Positions 11,264 to 22,374 of a stretch of 64,000 nt of DNA are shown here, piece after piece. How positions within the stretch are numbered: position 1 is the stretch's first letter; every line of letters starts with the position of its first letter. The stretch is from NCBI GenBank assembly GCA_038373885.1, contig JAWZYV010013155.1, forward strand, positions 123,345-187,344. Reading direction: 5' to 3'. The stretch is from Cheiracanthium punctorium (taxonomy: Eukaryota; Arthropoda; Arachnida; Araneae; Cheiracanthiidae). The notes beneath the pieces were generated by a model. The model did not search any database. It was not told where the DNA came from and saw only the letters and a program-made list of their open reading frames with translations. The position numbers and the translations under genes were made by a program.

Positions 11264-11680
11264 TTGTTAAAATTAACGCAATTTCAAGAAATATTAAAAT
11301 TGTTGGTACAATTGAAGGGAGAAATTGGATTGGAACTATCCCACGGAATAATGATGTATTGGTCAAGGAAATATAGCTCCTCGGTTACAGCTTCGGCTTC
11401 ACTATCAGATAACTTTCCTGATAATCATATCTCTATGGATTATTTATACGGGCGTGAAAACTCACGCCACGAGCACTTGAATTGTGAGCTTCACACGAGC
11501 ACTGAGGCACAAGTAAAACTCGTAAAATTTATATATATAAATATTCTCAATTTTTCATCTGGTGGTAAATTAATACTTTCACCTGGAATAGATAAAGGTA
11601 AAAAGATGAGATTTTGCTATGTATTGAGTTTTAATTTCTACAGAGAAAAGTCTTTCTCAAAGAAAAGACTAAACGAATGA
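11264..11680 (+). CDS. Longest ORF of the window, 138 codons (doubtful)
   Basis: This open frame of 138 residues has a hydrophilic middle (around 'GRENSRHEHLNCELHTSTE') and a basic tail. At this base composition a frame that long by chance across 64 kb is uncommon but not excluded. There is no domain I recognise, no splice-site pattern I can defend and no conserved copy in B. The first in-frame codon is not a convincing ATG start. The stretch 11680-12090 after it has a short (CATAA)n run near 11829 and nothing else. Confidence 0.15.
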   Translation: MLKLTQFQEILKLLVQLKGEIGLELSHGIMMYWSRKYSSSVTASASLSDNFPDNHISMDYLYGRENSRHEHLNCELHTSTEAQVKLVKFIYINILNFSSGGKLILSPGIDKGKKMRFCYVLSFNFYREKSFSKKRLNE

Positions 11681-12095
11681 GTGCGAGATTTTTTCAAGTT
11701 TTTACTATCTATTTCTTACTGTACTTTTACTGTAAAAAAAAAGCCTCATAGTTACAAAGTATTAATTTATGTAAGAAGTAATACACATCACTAAGCTGAG
11801 ACAGCTTCTGTGCTCTGCATTTCATCATAACATAACATAACATAGAATACATTTTGGAGCACCTGAGGCGAAGCCTCTTATCTCCGGTAGAGAGTAAGTG
11901 GAAAACAGAATTAATACCTCATAGAAATTATTACTGTAAGATTACAGGTAAGTACAGTTATAAAAGGGGAAAACATTAAAAGGGAAGGGGTGAAAGGGGG
12001 GCAGGGGAGGAAGCAGCCTAGTTTCCTAACAGCGACACGGAACGTGAGCTTTGGCGAAATAAATAAGAAGAGCTTTAGTAAAGCGCGGGAAAAGA

Positions 12096-12236
12096 TTATC
12101 GATAATGGAATTCATCGGGAAGATGAGTAATAGCACGGGGTCTTTTATGATACATTCTACTGTCGTAGTCGGGTAAATTAAAGAGTAATTCGTTGGGAAT
12201 CGTATATATAATTTTGAAGAGGTTATCGATCATCAT
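12096..12236 (-). pseudogene. Decayed protein fragment, family not recognised
   Basis: On the minus strand a 46-residue frame starts MMIDNLFKIIYTIPNELL, passes 'LPDYDSRMYHKRPRAITHLP' and ends HYR and stop. Codons for the preceding residues (LHRLKYNE) also look coding. After the stop, a different frame continues with 'DNLFPRFTKALLIYFAKAH', as expected if one frameshift broke a longer protein of at least 75 residues. The composition is protein-like and unlike the AT-rich noise around it. I do not know the family; a transposon-encoded or multigene-family protein is likely. Confidence 0.4.
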
Positions 12237-12374
12237 TTCATTATACTTTAGGCGATGCAATAAACAAAACTACATTTTATTTTATTTGTGGTCTTTCATT
12301 CGTATTTAGGGAAAAAGAAAAACTCATTTTTTTTAATAATTATATGCATGAAAGGGCACCCTTCTTTCTACTTC

Positions 12375-13035
12375 TGCAATTTACCCTAACTCACTCTTTA
12401 AGGGAGGGACCGAATCCGATAGCCCCGCCATTAGTTACATCCTTCAGTATTATAGGGCACGCAAAATGACTAAACACGTATTAGCAAATAAAAAGAAAAA
12501 ATACTGTTAAATATTAAGTTAATTAATTAAGTAAATTAGTTAAGTATTTGTCTAAACTGTTATACACTGGAAAAAGACTTGTAGTTCATTTCCTTTTCCA
12601 GGGAATACCAAATGTTCTCAATTTTGCTGACACATCAAATAGAATTTACAATTTTTTACTATGCATTTTATGAAATTTTAGACATTTAAAAGAAGATAGT
12701 AATAATAAAATTGTTCACTTTGTTATAGGGTCACATTTTCCCATACATTTTATCTTTCTTACGCTTTATGGGAGGGACCGAATCCCTGCATAGCCCTGCC
12801 AATGGTTACATCCTCCAGTATTGTAGGTCACGCCCAATGACCAAACATTGTTAGAAAATAAACAATTATAGTAGCAATAAATAATAACAACAACAAAGAA
12901 TACTTTAAATATAAAGTTAATTAATTAAGTAAATTTTAAAAAATGTTGTGTCTAAACAGTAATGCATTGAAAAAAAATCTTATTATTCATTTCCTTTTCC
13001 AGGGAATACCAATGTTCTCAATTTTATTGACAAGT
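12375..13035 (+). repeat. Two tandem copies of a roughly 300-bp repeat
   Basis: The series 'gggagggaccgaatcc', 'ttacatccttcagtatt', 'taattaattaagtaaatt' and 'ccttttccagggaatacc' occurs at 12402-12609 and again at 12770-13010 in the same order and orientation. Copies differ by substitutions and an insertion of about 30 bp. No coding frame spans both. Confidence 0.8.
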
Positions 13036-13766
13036 TATTAGAAAGAGTGTTTAAGAATATGATAGGTTTTGAAAACAGATTATTTTATTTAATTTCCACA
13101 CACATGATTAAGACTATTCGGCAGTTTTGAAAGTAAAGGTGTTTAGTTTAATATATAAATTACATTTATTTTTATAAAGCGCAAAATTAAAAAAACATTT
13201 AAAGCGATAAAATTCGATTAAAATATAAAATCGCTAGTTAAGGAACTCATTTTATTGCTAGAAAATATCTTACTATAAAACATGAAGCATTTAAAAAAAT
13301 ATTTTTAAAATTTTCTAATTATTTCAGACGGTTCAAAATAGTTACAGTTAATGAATGCTGATGTTAAGTATCCTCTTGGTACGTCAAAAGATAATTTTCA
13401 AAATTTTAAATCAAACATGAAAGAGCATTACAACAATTAAAAAAAAATATCTTTCAAAAATATTACAATAGTTTTTAAGTTATACAATTAATCATGTACA
13501 GCAGCACTGAGGTACTGATAAACATACATCATTAATTATTTGTTAAAAGTAAATTTTTTTAAAATGGCAGACAGAGGAATCGTTATTTGCAGGGATGCAG
13601 TCCTAAAATAAAGTGACGGGGCTATAATAGCTACAAATAAAACCGTCGCATGCGAAATTTTTAAAGGGGCTAGGCAAACGTTTTCTTCCCCCTCCCCTTA
13701 ATAAAGCGTTTATGAAATTACAGTTTATCTATTTACAACAACAAAGTAGGAAGAAACAATTCAAAC
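13036..13766. other. AT-rich stretch, nothing recognised
   Basis: No frame, inverted repeat or repeat-family match is visible. It lies inside the 6.84-kb bounded segment. Confidence 0.45.
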
Positions 13767-13924
13767 AATTTTTCAGGGGGGGGGGGGGTTACGACTACTA
13801 CAACTCATATATTTGTATACGTGTGTGTGATAATGTAGGGAAGAATATACATTTTGTATGGCAAAAAATTTCTCATGGGGGGGTTATGACCCCACTAACA
13901 CCCCCCCCCTTGGCTACGCCCCTG
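13767..13924 (+). mobile_element. hAT-type MITE, right part (left terminus missing)
   Basis: It begins abruptly at 'aatttttcagggggg', where the family would have CAGTGGCGTAGCCAGAAATT. It carries the family body ('gttacgactactacaactca', 'gtatggcaaaaaatttctca') and ends TGGCTACGCCCCTG. It is followed by ccgtatct, the same 8 bases that precede the left part at 7087. Confidence 0.8.
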
Positions 13925-14897
13925 CCGTATCTAAATGATAGTTTATAAAGCGAAAGATGGAACAATGGATTTCAATTGCACATGGTTTTAAATCCTGCTT
14001 GGAAGCATTTGATTGTTTTTAGTAAAAAGCGTTAGATAATATTTTTTGCTTCTTTGAATACTATGCTGTAGAATCAGAAATTCATGCACATGTTCAACTC
14101 ATAATCTCGAAAATTCAGTTGTTAATTAAATATTTTGCCTGAAAATTGAAAAATAAAACCTCAATTTCAGTTTTTCCTGTAAGATAACAACTCGTAAAAA
14201 AGTCAAACTTAATTTGTAGAATTTAAATATCTCTTACTCCATATATCTCCATATATTAATACATTTTCTTGCATAATAAATACGCACAAATGGATATTAT
14301 AACTTCCAAAACCATTATTTAAATATATTTTTAACGCAATTTTATGACGACCTTGTTAATTCAGTTCTTCCTCTGTATCAAGTAGGATTCATTCTTGTGT
14401 TAATATTTATACATTTAATAAAGCCGTGCAACAGGAGCAGCTGTTTAATCTCTGTCTAATATCGAAACGCAAATCTCTGAAACTTTTGCATAATTTATTA
14501 AGTTCATCCTACATTGTTACAACGATGGGGAACTTTCCCAAGATTAAGAAGTGTGATCCCAGATTTTCACACTCTCACGTTCTTAAACTCTGATTTTCCT
14601 CTAGGATAAGCGCAAGTTTTTCGATAGTGGGACATAATTTTCATTTAAGATTTTCATCAATCAAATTTTGTTTGGTTTTATTTGATTAGCTGGCTAGTGC
14701 AGATTGTTAAATGTTGCTTTAGGGAATATATGTGTAAAACAAAAACTTCGCTGTTCGAGCCTCGTCAGAGGGAGACCCCTTGAACCCCAAAATTTTTTTG
14801 TTTCATTATTGCGATATTAAAACGATATTATTTGACTATGTCATTTTATCTCTCATATTTCGTGTATTTCGCCTGGTAACCCTATGTTGACATTTTT

Positions 14898-15075
14898 GAT
14901 GCATATTCTACAGCTTACGAAATATTGTAACAATAGATTAAAGCTGTTGTGAACTAATAGTATTTAAGTATATATGTAAAAAATACATGTGATGCATATT
15001 CTATAGCTTACGAAATATTGTAAAAATTAATTAAAGCTGTTGTTAACTAATAGTATTTAAATATATGTAAAATTA
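14898..15075 (+). repeat. 92-bp tandem duplication
   Basis: 'tgatgcatattcta' starts at 14898 and again at 14990. Both units continue with 'agcttacgaaatattgta' and 'actaatagtatttaa', with few differences, indicating a fairly recent duplication. Confidence 0.9.
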
Positions 15076-15495
15076 TGTAGCTTTTTTGGGACACATTTTT
15101 CGGACAATTTTCAATAAAGGGGGTGAGAGAAAAAATGACATGGTCATGAAAAAATCTTTTGTACAGGACGCTTTATTTATTGTGTGGAGACCGAAAATAT
15201 CCCATACAGTAATTGCACTGGCAGTGACGTGACGACATTATATTTCTTTCCGTTAGTCATAATTTGATGTATACTAGTGTCCTAAATTAATATTAAAAAA
15301 CAGAAAATCTGTAATGACTGAAGAAATACATAGTTTATTGTAATAATAAATTTGGCACATAAATATACGTGTCATTGTGAAAGACAGCATATAAAAAAAG
15401 CAACGATAAAGAAGAGATAAATCGTTAGTTAATATACGCATTATGTCAAAAACGGTGTAATCAAAATGACACCCTCTAAAAAGTATATACAGTCA

Positions 15496-15533
15496 CAATA
15501 AGCCGTTATACTTAACAGTATAACGGCTTGTTG
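15496..15533. other. 17-bp near-perfect palindrome
   Basis: Left arm caataagccgttatact, 4-base loop TAAC, right arm agtataacggcttgttg, with one mismatch. Copy B keeps only traces ('agttcgacggttta'), so the arm symmetry is A-specific. Confidence 0.8.
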
Positions 15534-16489
15534 TAAGGCTTGAATAGCAGTGCATCACGTAGGACACTAGGACATGGTGATTAACATACGACGGCACAAA
15601 AATATGTCCCCCCCCCATCCATTTATGCGTCTCCACTAATTCTCTGCGACTTAAGCATTCTGTGTCATGAAATAACGATACGGTATCACAGTGTTATATA
15701 GGAAACATATTTAAAATGTTAAACGGGAGTGAATATAAATAAGGGCAAATTCAAAAAAAAAAAAAAAAAAAAAAAACCAGTTCGCTATTAAGCAGTTAAA
15801 AGCGATACATTTAATAAAAAAAGTATTATGGAACCAAATTATGTGTAATTATTCAAGAAAGTACAAATTTACACAATGTTAATGGCGGCGAAATCTAATC
15901 ACGCTGTTAAATAGTTTCAGAATGTAAGATATCCATAAACTATTAAGCATAAATCCACGAATTATTTCTGGAATCAAAAGATATTCTTAAATGTATGAGA
16001 TGGCTTTCCGAAAAGGAATTCAAACGTGATAAATTACTGAATGGGAATGTAAACCTTTCCAGATTCATTGCGTAACATTAAATTGCATTCGTAGAGTAAT
16101 TTAAATGATAATTATCGGGGCACTATATATTACATATTCTTTTGTTAACGAGTGTAATAGAATCCCATTCTCAAAATTACAATACTCTACTTACAGTTTA
16201 GTATAGTTTATGGAGCATGCATGCACTAGTTGTAATAAAGCCGGATATATTTTATTGTGTGACAGTCTTTCAAGTATAACGATGCACAATTGTTATGATG
16301 TACTAGCTGAAGTACCCGTTCTTCGCACGGGAATGAATGGACTTTTTGATATTACGATTTGTGGTGATTACTATTCATTGTAATAAACAGATATAGCAAA
16401 GTGGATATCGCGTTATATTGTGTCCAATAATCATGCATACCGAATTGCAAGGCAATCGTTTGTACGGTGCAGAAGGCCATGCGGCGTAG

Positions 16490-17290
16490 CGCAATCTAGT
16501 GGCGAGTTTTAGCAAAACGGATACGGCGAAAATATTTTTCGCATTCAGATATCGATGTATACGAATTTTCATAACTATCGGCTGGACAGTCCTGAAGTTC
16601 ATGTGTTGACGCGACATCTAGTGGCAAGTTATAGGAAAATGGATAGCGCCAAACTCTTCTCCGTGTTCAAATATCTATGTATACCTATTTTCATAGCGAT
16701 CATTTGCACAGTCAAGAAGTGATACACTGCAGGGCCATCTAGTAGTTCAACAAAGTAATGATTTGCTACAGCGCCGTCAAGTGGCGAGTTATAGCAAAAT
16801 GGATAACGCCAAAATATTCTCATTGTTCAAATAGCTATGTATACTGATTTTCATAGCGACCGTTTGAATGGTCAAGATTTTGGCCTGCTGCAGCGTCATC
16901 TAGTGGCGAGTTAAAATAATAATGCATTGCAGTGTCATCTACTGCTGAGTAACATCAAAAGGAGCGCAGTTAGAATATATTCTTCGTGCTCAAATGTGTA
17001 AGTATAAAAAATTTTATGCCGATCGGTCGAACGGTATAGAAGTTGATGCTTTGCAGTGCCATTTAGCGGCAAGTTACAGCAAAATGGATAGTAAAAAATA
17101 TTCTCCGTGTTCTAATATTCGCGTGTACCAAATTTCATCGAAATCGGTCGGACGATATTCGCATAGCAAACGGCTAAACGGAATAGAATTCAACGTTGTG
17201 CTGCGGCACCAAGTGGCAAGTTAAGGAAAACGGATAACATAAAAACCTTCTCCATCATAAAAGACTTAGGTGAACCAAATTTCATCGTGC
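16490..17290 (+). repeat. 122-bp tandem array (about seven degenerate units)
   Basis: The motif '(t)ctagtggcgagtta' recurs at 16496, 16618, 16739, 16778, 16900, 17064 and 17210, with a basic spacing of 121-122 bp and one partial unit. Each unit also carries 'caaaatggata', a 'tattctccgtgttcaaat' box and 'ttttcatagcgatcg'. Small open frames within it are only shadows of the repeat. Confidence 0.85.
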
Positions 17291-18346
17291 AACGGTGCTC
17301 AACGGTGCTGGAGTTTTTCAACCTCATAAACACGTACCAACATTCATTTTTATCTATAACCAGTGTTATTATATATACCAGTCTCAAATAAAATCCAGTT
17401 TCAAATCTAAGCCTTGCCAAAGTGCCAACATACGCCATTTTGCAAGAGTTTTTTCAGGGAATCATTCGAAGCATTGACTTAGCAGCAATCAATATGGGAA
17501 ATGGTTCGACCGCCAAAGAGTAGCACGCATTTATTTGAAAATTGGAATCCCTTAATACAGCCGATTTTTTTAAAAATTATCAACTATAATGTGTTTTATT
17601 CATCGTTACTCCGATGTACTAAATGAGAAGATTTCAATTTTCTGAAATTTGGCGGAATTTCCCCAACTTAAATCAATGTACTCAATTGGCGAAAATTCTG
17701 AAGTTAGATCGCTTGAAATCCCTTAATAACTGCATTATTTCTTCACGGATCATTAAAATTTAACGCTGTATTCTAATAAAACCTTTGCACTTGTTTTCAA
17801 AAATCTATTTCCATAAGCTCTCAATAAATTGCATTAAGCCGAAAACTGTGCAAACCGCTAGAACTCACTTACTCAAAATCCATATTTCAGCCATTTTATT
17901 TTTTCGCCAAACTAAAAAAATTTACACATTAGTCTGGGAAATCTTCAATTCTTATTGTTTTGCGTGTAAAGCATTACATTCCTGCTCTGATTTCCCATGC
18001 ACACGATATTATAATTTAAGAAAAAATAACCTTACGAATATAAACTAACAAAAAAAAATCATTATTATTCTTTTATTTTTACTTTGAGAATTTAAAACAT
18101 TTTATTCGGAAAAATCGCCACACATGGCAACCACGATCCTTATTTCACACTTTTTTCACTACAGGGGTTACAATTACGGAAAGATTTTTGCGTGAAGAGC
18201 ATAAAAAATCTCTTAAATTCCGGGAACGGGTGGACTTTCAAAGTTTTAAAGTGGACTATGATTTATTCTATATTATTTTACATATCTGTGCTAAATTTCA
18301 GGCCGATAGGTCCATTTTTGTGGATTTGTATACGATTCAAATCCAC

Positions 18347-18378
18347 AAACAAACAAACAAACAAACAAACAAGCAAAC
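18347..18378. repeat. (AAAC)n microsatellite
   Basis: About eight AAAC units with one AAGC variant, at the downstream edge of the 2.1-kb insertion. Confidence 0.95.
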
Positions 18379-18919
18379 ATAATTTCATTTTTATTTATAA
18401 GATAACCATTTTAAGAAAGTTATCTTTCATGAAACATTTCCTCTTTGCAATGTTTACAACAATGTGTTGGCACGAAATTAAGTTAGATTTTCTGGAATAG
18501 AAAGGTATGCTTTCGTTTGCAAAGACTTTTGAGGTTCAGTTATTTTTAACTTATTGTGCATATTTTTAACTACAATCGTTGATTTGAAGTGTGTTTACAT
18601 GCTGTTTCAGATTAAATATTTTCTACAAATATTTATTTTTCATTTGTGTTAATAGAAGGAAACTCATGTGAAGTATAATGTATTAACTGAGCTGAATAAG
18701 CACGCATAGCAGAATGATTTAAAAATTGTATTTGGGATTTTTTTCTGAAATTTGATCAACATTTTGGTGAACCTGGCAAAATTCATAATTTAGATATTTT
18801 CTAACGATGAAACCCGGAGAAATCAATCTAAAAGAAATAGCCATAATTGGCCAATAGGAAAGAGATTCCAAGGCTCCATGACATTACATCAATAATACTG
18901 ACCGTCTCTATAAAAAGTT

Positions 18920-19195
18920 CGTTGTTGCCCGGTTGCCGAACTCTGGATCAAATAACTCGGGTTCGTATCCTGTCTGACCAGAGGCTACCATGTGCATGGG
19001 GTGTAAGTTAACGATAAATATGTGGGGCCATGTATCTTCCTTTTAGATAAATCGGTAGGCGGGAGAGAGGCGGTGGATCGGGATATGACCCCTTTCCAAA
19101 GTGTGATGCTGCAAATTGTGGGGTCTTCTCAGGAAGATGCGCCGCCATAATACTGAGGTTTTGGTTCCTCATGTGAGCAAACGCTGCACTATAAA
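18920..19195 (+). mobile_element. SINE-like element with tRNA-type B box
   Basis: A pol III B-box-like GGTTCGTATCC lies at 18959. It is followed by a non-tRNA body ('ctaccatgtgcatgg', 'atatgacccctttcca', 'gaggttttggttcctcatg'). The body is found at the orthologous place in copy B (56600-56830), so the insertion is older than the duplication. A convincing A box is missing. Confidence 0.55.
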
Positions 19196-20371
19196 ACTAT
19201 AATTCATTCGAAGTTTGAAAAAATTTTGATTTACAAATTTTTTACAAAGGATACAGGTTTAAAATCACTTTTGGATCAGTTTCTTGATGAAAAAAAAAAA
19301 TCACAAATTCTGTAAAAGTGGAACATTAAAGTCGGCGGAGAGATGGTACGAGGTCATAGAGCAATTTACAAAATGCATAGCTCATTAAAGTCTATCCATT
19401 GTGTGAAAAATTCAATTATGTTTCACTCTCAGAAAACGAGATTCCTTTCGTGCCTAACAAACACTTGCATCCTTAGGATTATCATTTCATTCCTACTATC
19501 GTACTATTAATATGTTCAATGGACTTCATTTCTGAAGGTGCGATGCATTCGAATCCTAAAACGTGAGGCTACAGGGTGTTTGGAAAATGCGAGTCAAAAT
19601 GTAAGCGGTTGTTATAGGTGACCAAGACAGTTCATAATATCGTAAAAATGCAGAGTGGAAAATGTTTCCACACGCATGTTAAAAAGTACTTCAAACTGTA
19701 GAAACGTTCGTTAACTTTATTTATTTAGCTTGATTCTACTAGCGAAAAATTGCGTTATTCGAAATGAAATATATTTTTTAATTATTGATTTTACTTCAGT
19801 ATATTCCTTAATAAAAACTAGAAAGTTTTTAGCATACCGTAGCTTGAAAATTTAGCATTTTAACGCATTTCATTTCCAACACCTTTCTTTTATGTGGTGC
19901 GATGTTATTTGTGCAATTTTTCTAGATGTTTTTTCAACCACCCTTTATACAGCATTCTCAATCTTTAAAAGTTGTATTGAGAGTTTAATGAAGAGAAATG
20001 ACAAAAACTTCTTGTTGTTGCGCGCGCGAGTTGATTTATTTTCCTCTCATTGCGCAAAATTTTGGTGTGAACTTAATATTTGAACATTTTTTAAATGACT
20101 CGTCGTCCTTTTATTCTTATGAGTACTACGATTTATTTAAGAAACGTAATACTCTAAACGGGAGGCTATGTGACGGAAAGTTTATGTAGCGTTTGATTTT
20201 GAGTAATAAGGAATAAAGGATTTAATGAAGAATTTAATGTTTCAGAGGATTTCAATCTATTTTAGAACAAATTGAAACTAGCAGTATTATTCCACATCTG
20301 TTTGGCTGAAGGTATTTCGCTAACTTTAGCTCATTTCTACATCTTATTATATATACATATATGTAAGTAGA

Positions 20372-20389
20372 GAATTATGACACACCCTG

Positions 20390-20424
<35 letters not shown>

Positions 20425-20439
20425 GGTGTGTCATAATTC
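20372..20439. repeat. Head-to-head mariner ends around a (TA)n tract
   Basis: gaattatgacacaccctgt (20372-20390) is the exact reverse complement of acagggtgtgtcataattc (20421-20439), with a (TA)n microsatellite between them. The right half is the start of the element at 20421-21454; the left half is a solo end of the same family in opposite orientation. Confidence 0.9.
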
Positions 20440-20699
20440 CCTCCCGGGTTTGGAAGGCTTATAAAAAAATTTATGTTACCAATACAGTAAAAAAGTTGAC
20501 TTTATTGGAGAAAGAAACGTTAAGAGTTTTGTTTCACAAAAGTCCAATATATGAACCTTTCGTGACAGCGACGGTCTAAAGCAATTTTGTCGGAGGTGAG
20601 GGTGGGAGGAGAGCAGTTAGTTTGCTCTCCAAGAAAGACAAAACTTCCAATGTTTCTTTCTCCAGTAAAGTCTTTTCCAAGAAAGAAACATTGCAAGTT

Positions 20700-20985
20700 T
20701 TGTTTCACAAGTAACAGGTTTCCTCGTCGTTGGATTGGATGAGGTTCTGCCGATGACAATCGCCTTCTTCCGTGGCCACCTCGCTCTCCAGACCTAATTC
20801 CAAGCGATTTCTTTTATGGGGTTACAGAAAAGATTCTATATTCGTACCGACGAAATTTATGCAAAAGATCACAACTGCACTTCTTACCATGTTAAAACGA
20901 GTGTGTGGGTGTGGGAAGAATTTAACTTTAGACTTGATATCTTCCGCCTCACGAAACAAGGACGGATTATAAGGGGTGGAGTGGC
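20700..20985 (+). pseudogene. IS630/mariner-superfamily transposase C-terminal fragment
   Basis: Three forward frames joined by frameshifts read 'WPPRSPDLIPSDFF' (about 20770-20815), then 'FLLWGYRKDSIFVP' (about 20808-20850), then 'EEFNFRLDIFRLTKQ' (about 20917-20962). This is the order of the conserved tail of a widespread arthropod mariner-type transposase (PPRSPDLxPxDFFLWGY...RLDxCR). The PPRSPDL block leads to the last part of the catalytic domain. At least two frameshifts and an in-frame stop upstream show that it is dead. Confidence 0.75.
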
Positions 20986-21265
20986 TACCGCCCCAATTGA
21001 GAAAAAAGTATTAAAGTAAAAGATCCGATTTTACTTCCATAAAATGGATGCATATCCCAATCTTCTAACTAACCACCCCCACCGACAAACTAACTGCCCT
21101 CCCCCGGCCCCCGACAAAATTGCATTTAACCGTCACTGTCACAAAAAGTTGACATATTGGACTTTTGTGAAATAAAACTCGTAACATTTCTTTCTCCAAT
21201 AAAGTCAACTTTGTTGCTGAATTGGTAATGTATATATTTTTAATAAGCCTTCCAAACCCGGGAGG

Positions 21266-21428
21266 CAGGCCGTAGCCAAGATGGGGGGATAGGGGGTCAC
21301 AACTCAACATGAGGAATATTTTGCCATACAAAATGTATATTCTTCACTCCTTTATCATACACGCGTATACATATATGTAAGTTGCAGTAGTCGTAACCCC
21401 CCATGAAAAATTTCTGGCTAAACCACTG
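21266..21428 (-). mobile_element. hAT-type MITE nested in the mariner element
   Basis: Starts CAGGCCGTAGCCAAGATGG and ends TTTCTGGCTAAACCACTG, with family body in reverse orientation ('atacaaaatgtatattcttc', 'gttgcagtagtcgtaac'). Flanks are ccgggagg (21258-21265) and ctgggagg (21429-21436), an 8-bp target duplication with one change. It interrupts the right inverted repeat, so it is the younger insertion. Confidence 0.85.
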
Positions 21429-22310
21429 CTGGGAGGGAATGTGACACACCCTGTATATATATATATATCGATAGGGCTCCTGTATATGGGTAATTGGCGA
21501 CTCGATTCGTTAAAAGCTTAAATAACACTTTTGTTAAAATTTAAAAGTTGGCGATCAAATAGAGATAACAATTCTCCCAATTAAAATCATTAACACACTG
21601 AAATTCACAACTAAATTCAATATTAAAATTTACTAAGTGACATGACAAATATTTTTCGGCACGGACACTTCACTTACTGAAAAAAACCACCGTCGATTGC
21701 CCATGAGTGATATTACAAAACAACATGTATCACCATGACGTTTGCAGTGCCAGCACTCACTACTAATCTCTAGTTTACATTTACTGGCTGCTTACGGTAA
21801 GGGGAAGAGGGGTAGAATTTGAGTGATTGAGATTATATACTATTTATACTATTATACTATATATTTACAACAATGTAATTCAATGACGAATGATGTAACT
21901 GTTTTAGAATAGCTCACATTGGTTGCAGAAGAGCATTTGCACAACTGTATTTTGCTGAGTTTCTAACAGCTGGCGTGTAAACTAAACTGCTTCGACAGCT
22001 AGTTTTGATTAACAAGGTTCACATTTGACTATTTTTAGACTCAAGCTTTTTGTCGACATTTTCATTAAGCAATTTTTTTTATATAATGTAACTGAATTTG
22101 ATTGTTTTTAAAGAGTTTTAAGCGTTTAAGGTTTTCTATAAACAAAAAGAGTTTAAAGTTTTTCTATAAACAAAAAGTACGTATTTATTTTAAGTAATAA
22201 TAGTGATTAAATCTCTATTTAAAAAATAAAATAGATAATCCTTATTATTAAATGCTCGAGTGAAATTGTTTTTTTTTTTTACAGCACAAATTATGGCAAC
22301 CGTACTGTAT

Positions 22311-22374
22311 CATAGTATAGTTAACTTATGTGCCCTCAATTGAGGACGCATGATTTAAAAGGATTAACGGGTTA
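22311..22374. mobile_element. Possible tiny TTAA-flanked remnant
   Basis: 'ttaacttatgtgccctcaat' at one edge and 'ggattaacgggttaa' at the other suggest a piggyBac-type remnant of about 60 bp. The termini are not convincingly inverted, so this is tentative. Confidence 0.25.

Larger units (their letters stand above)
7087..13924 (+). mobile_element. 6.84-kb segment bounded by hAT-type half-ends and an 8-bp duplication
   Basis: The left boundary starts CAGGGACGTAGCCAG and the right boundary ends TGGCTACGCCCCTG, which together are the left and right termini of the hAT-type MITE seen intact at 34943-35099. The 8 bases outside each boundary are identical: ccgtatct at 7079-7086 and 13925-13932. Copy B lacks this segment. 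I infer a composite or large hAT-type unit, or a MITE that was later opened by about 6.5 kb of extra sequence. No hAT transposase is recognisable inside. Inner MITE ends are degraded on both sides. Confidence 0.55.
14040..16260. repeat. Duplicated unit A, fourth block (matches 53930-56040)
   Basis: Long collinear match to copy B: 'gagcagctgtttaatctct' near 14435 with 'gaacagctgtttaatctct' near 54364, 'cgttagttaatatac' near 15423 and 54959, and 'aatggcggcgaaatctaatc' near 15881 with the equivalent near 55688. It contains no gene. A 24-base poly(A) at about 15752 and a C-tract at 15609 are local to A. Confidence 0.75.
16302..18390. mobile_element. 2.1-kb insertion in copy A ending in an (AAAC)n tail
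   Basis: Copy B runs uninterrupted through this point: A before 16300 and A after 18390 join in B near 56070-56080. The inserted DNA starts near 'tactagctgaagtacccgtt', a CCCGT...ACGGG mini-hairpin. It carries a 122-bp tandem array, then unrelated AT-rich sequence, and ends with an (AAAC)n tract, which suggests a retrotransposed tail. A second partial copy lies inverted at 27165-27300. No transposase or reverse transcriptase is recognisable, so it looks non-autonomous. Confidence 0.65.
20421..21454 (+). mobile_element. Mariner-type element with long inverted repeats, carrying a nested MITE
   Basis: The ends are ACAGGGTGTGTCATAATTCC and its inverse (...GTGACACACCCTGT at 21441-21454), both abutting TA repeats as expected for TA-targeting IS630/Tc1/mariner elements. 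The inverted arms extend about 200 bp ('cccgggtttggaaggctta', 'agtccaatatatgaacc' and their complements at 21090-21265). The right arm is interrupted by a hAT-type MITE. The middle has a decayed transposase. The element is inside copy A; I see no copy at the matching place in B. Confidence 0.8.

Noticed and set aside
11829..11845. (CATAA)n run as a functional site
   Set aside because: A short simple repeat with nothing around it to suggest function.
16490..17290. CRISPR-like array
   Set aside because: Units are 122 bp and degenerate throughout with no distinct spacers; this is a eukaryotic tandem repeat inside a mobile element.
18950..18980. Possible tRNA gene at GGTTCGTATCC
   Set aside because: A B box is present but no cloverleaf can be formed and the sequence recurs with a long SINE-like body in copy B.
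20391..20579. ORF MYIYIYIYIYTG...
   Set aside because: It is the translation of the TA microsatellite and the mariner inverted repeat.
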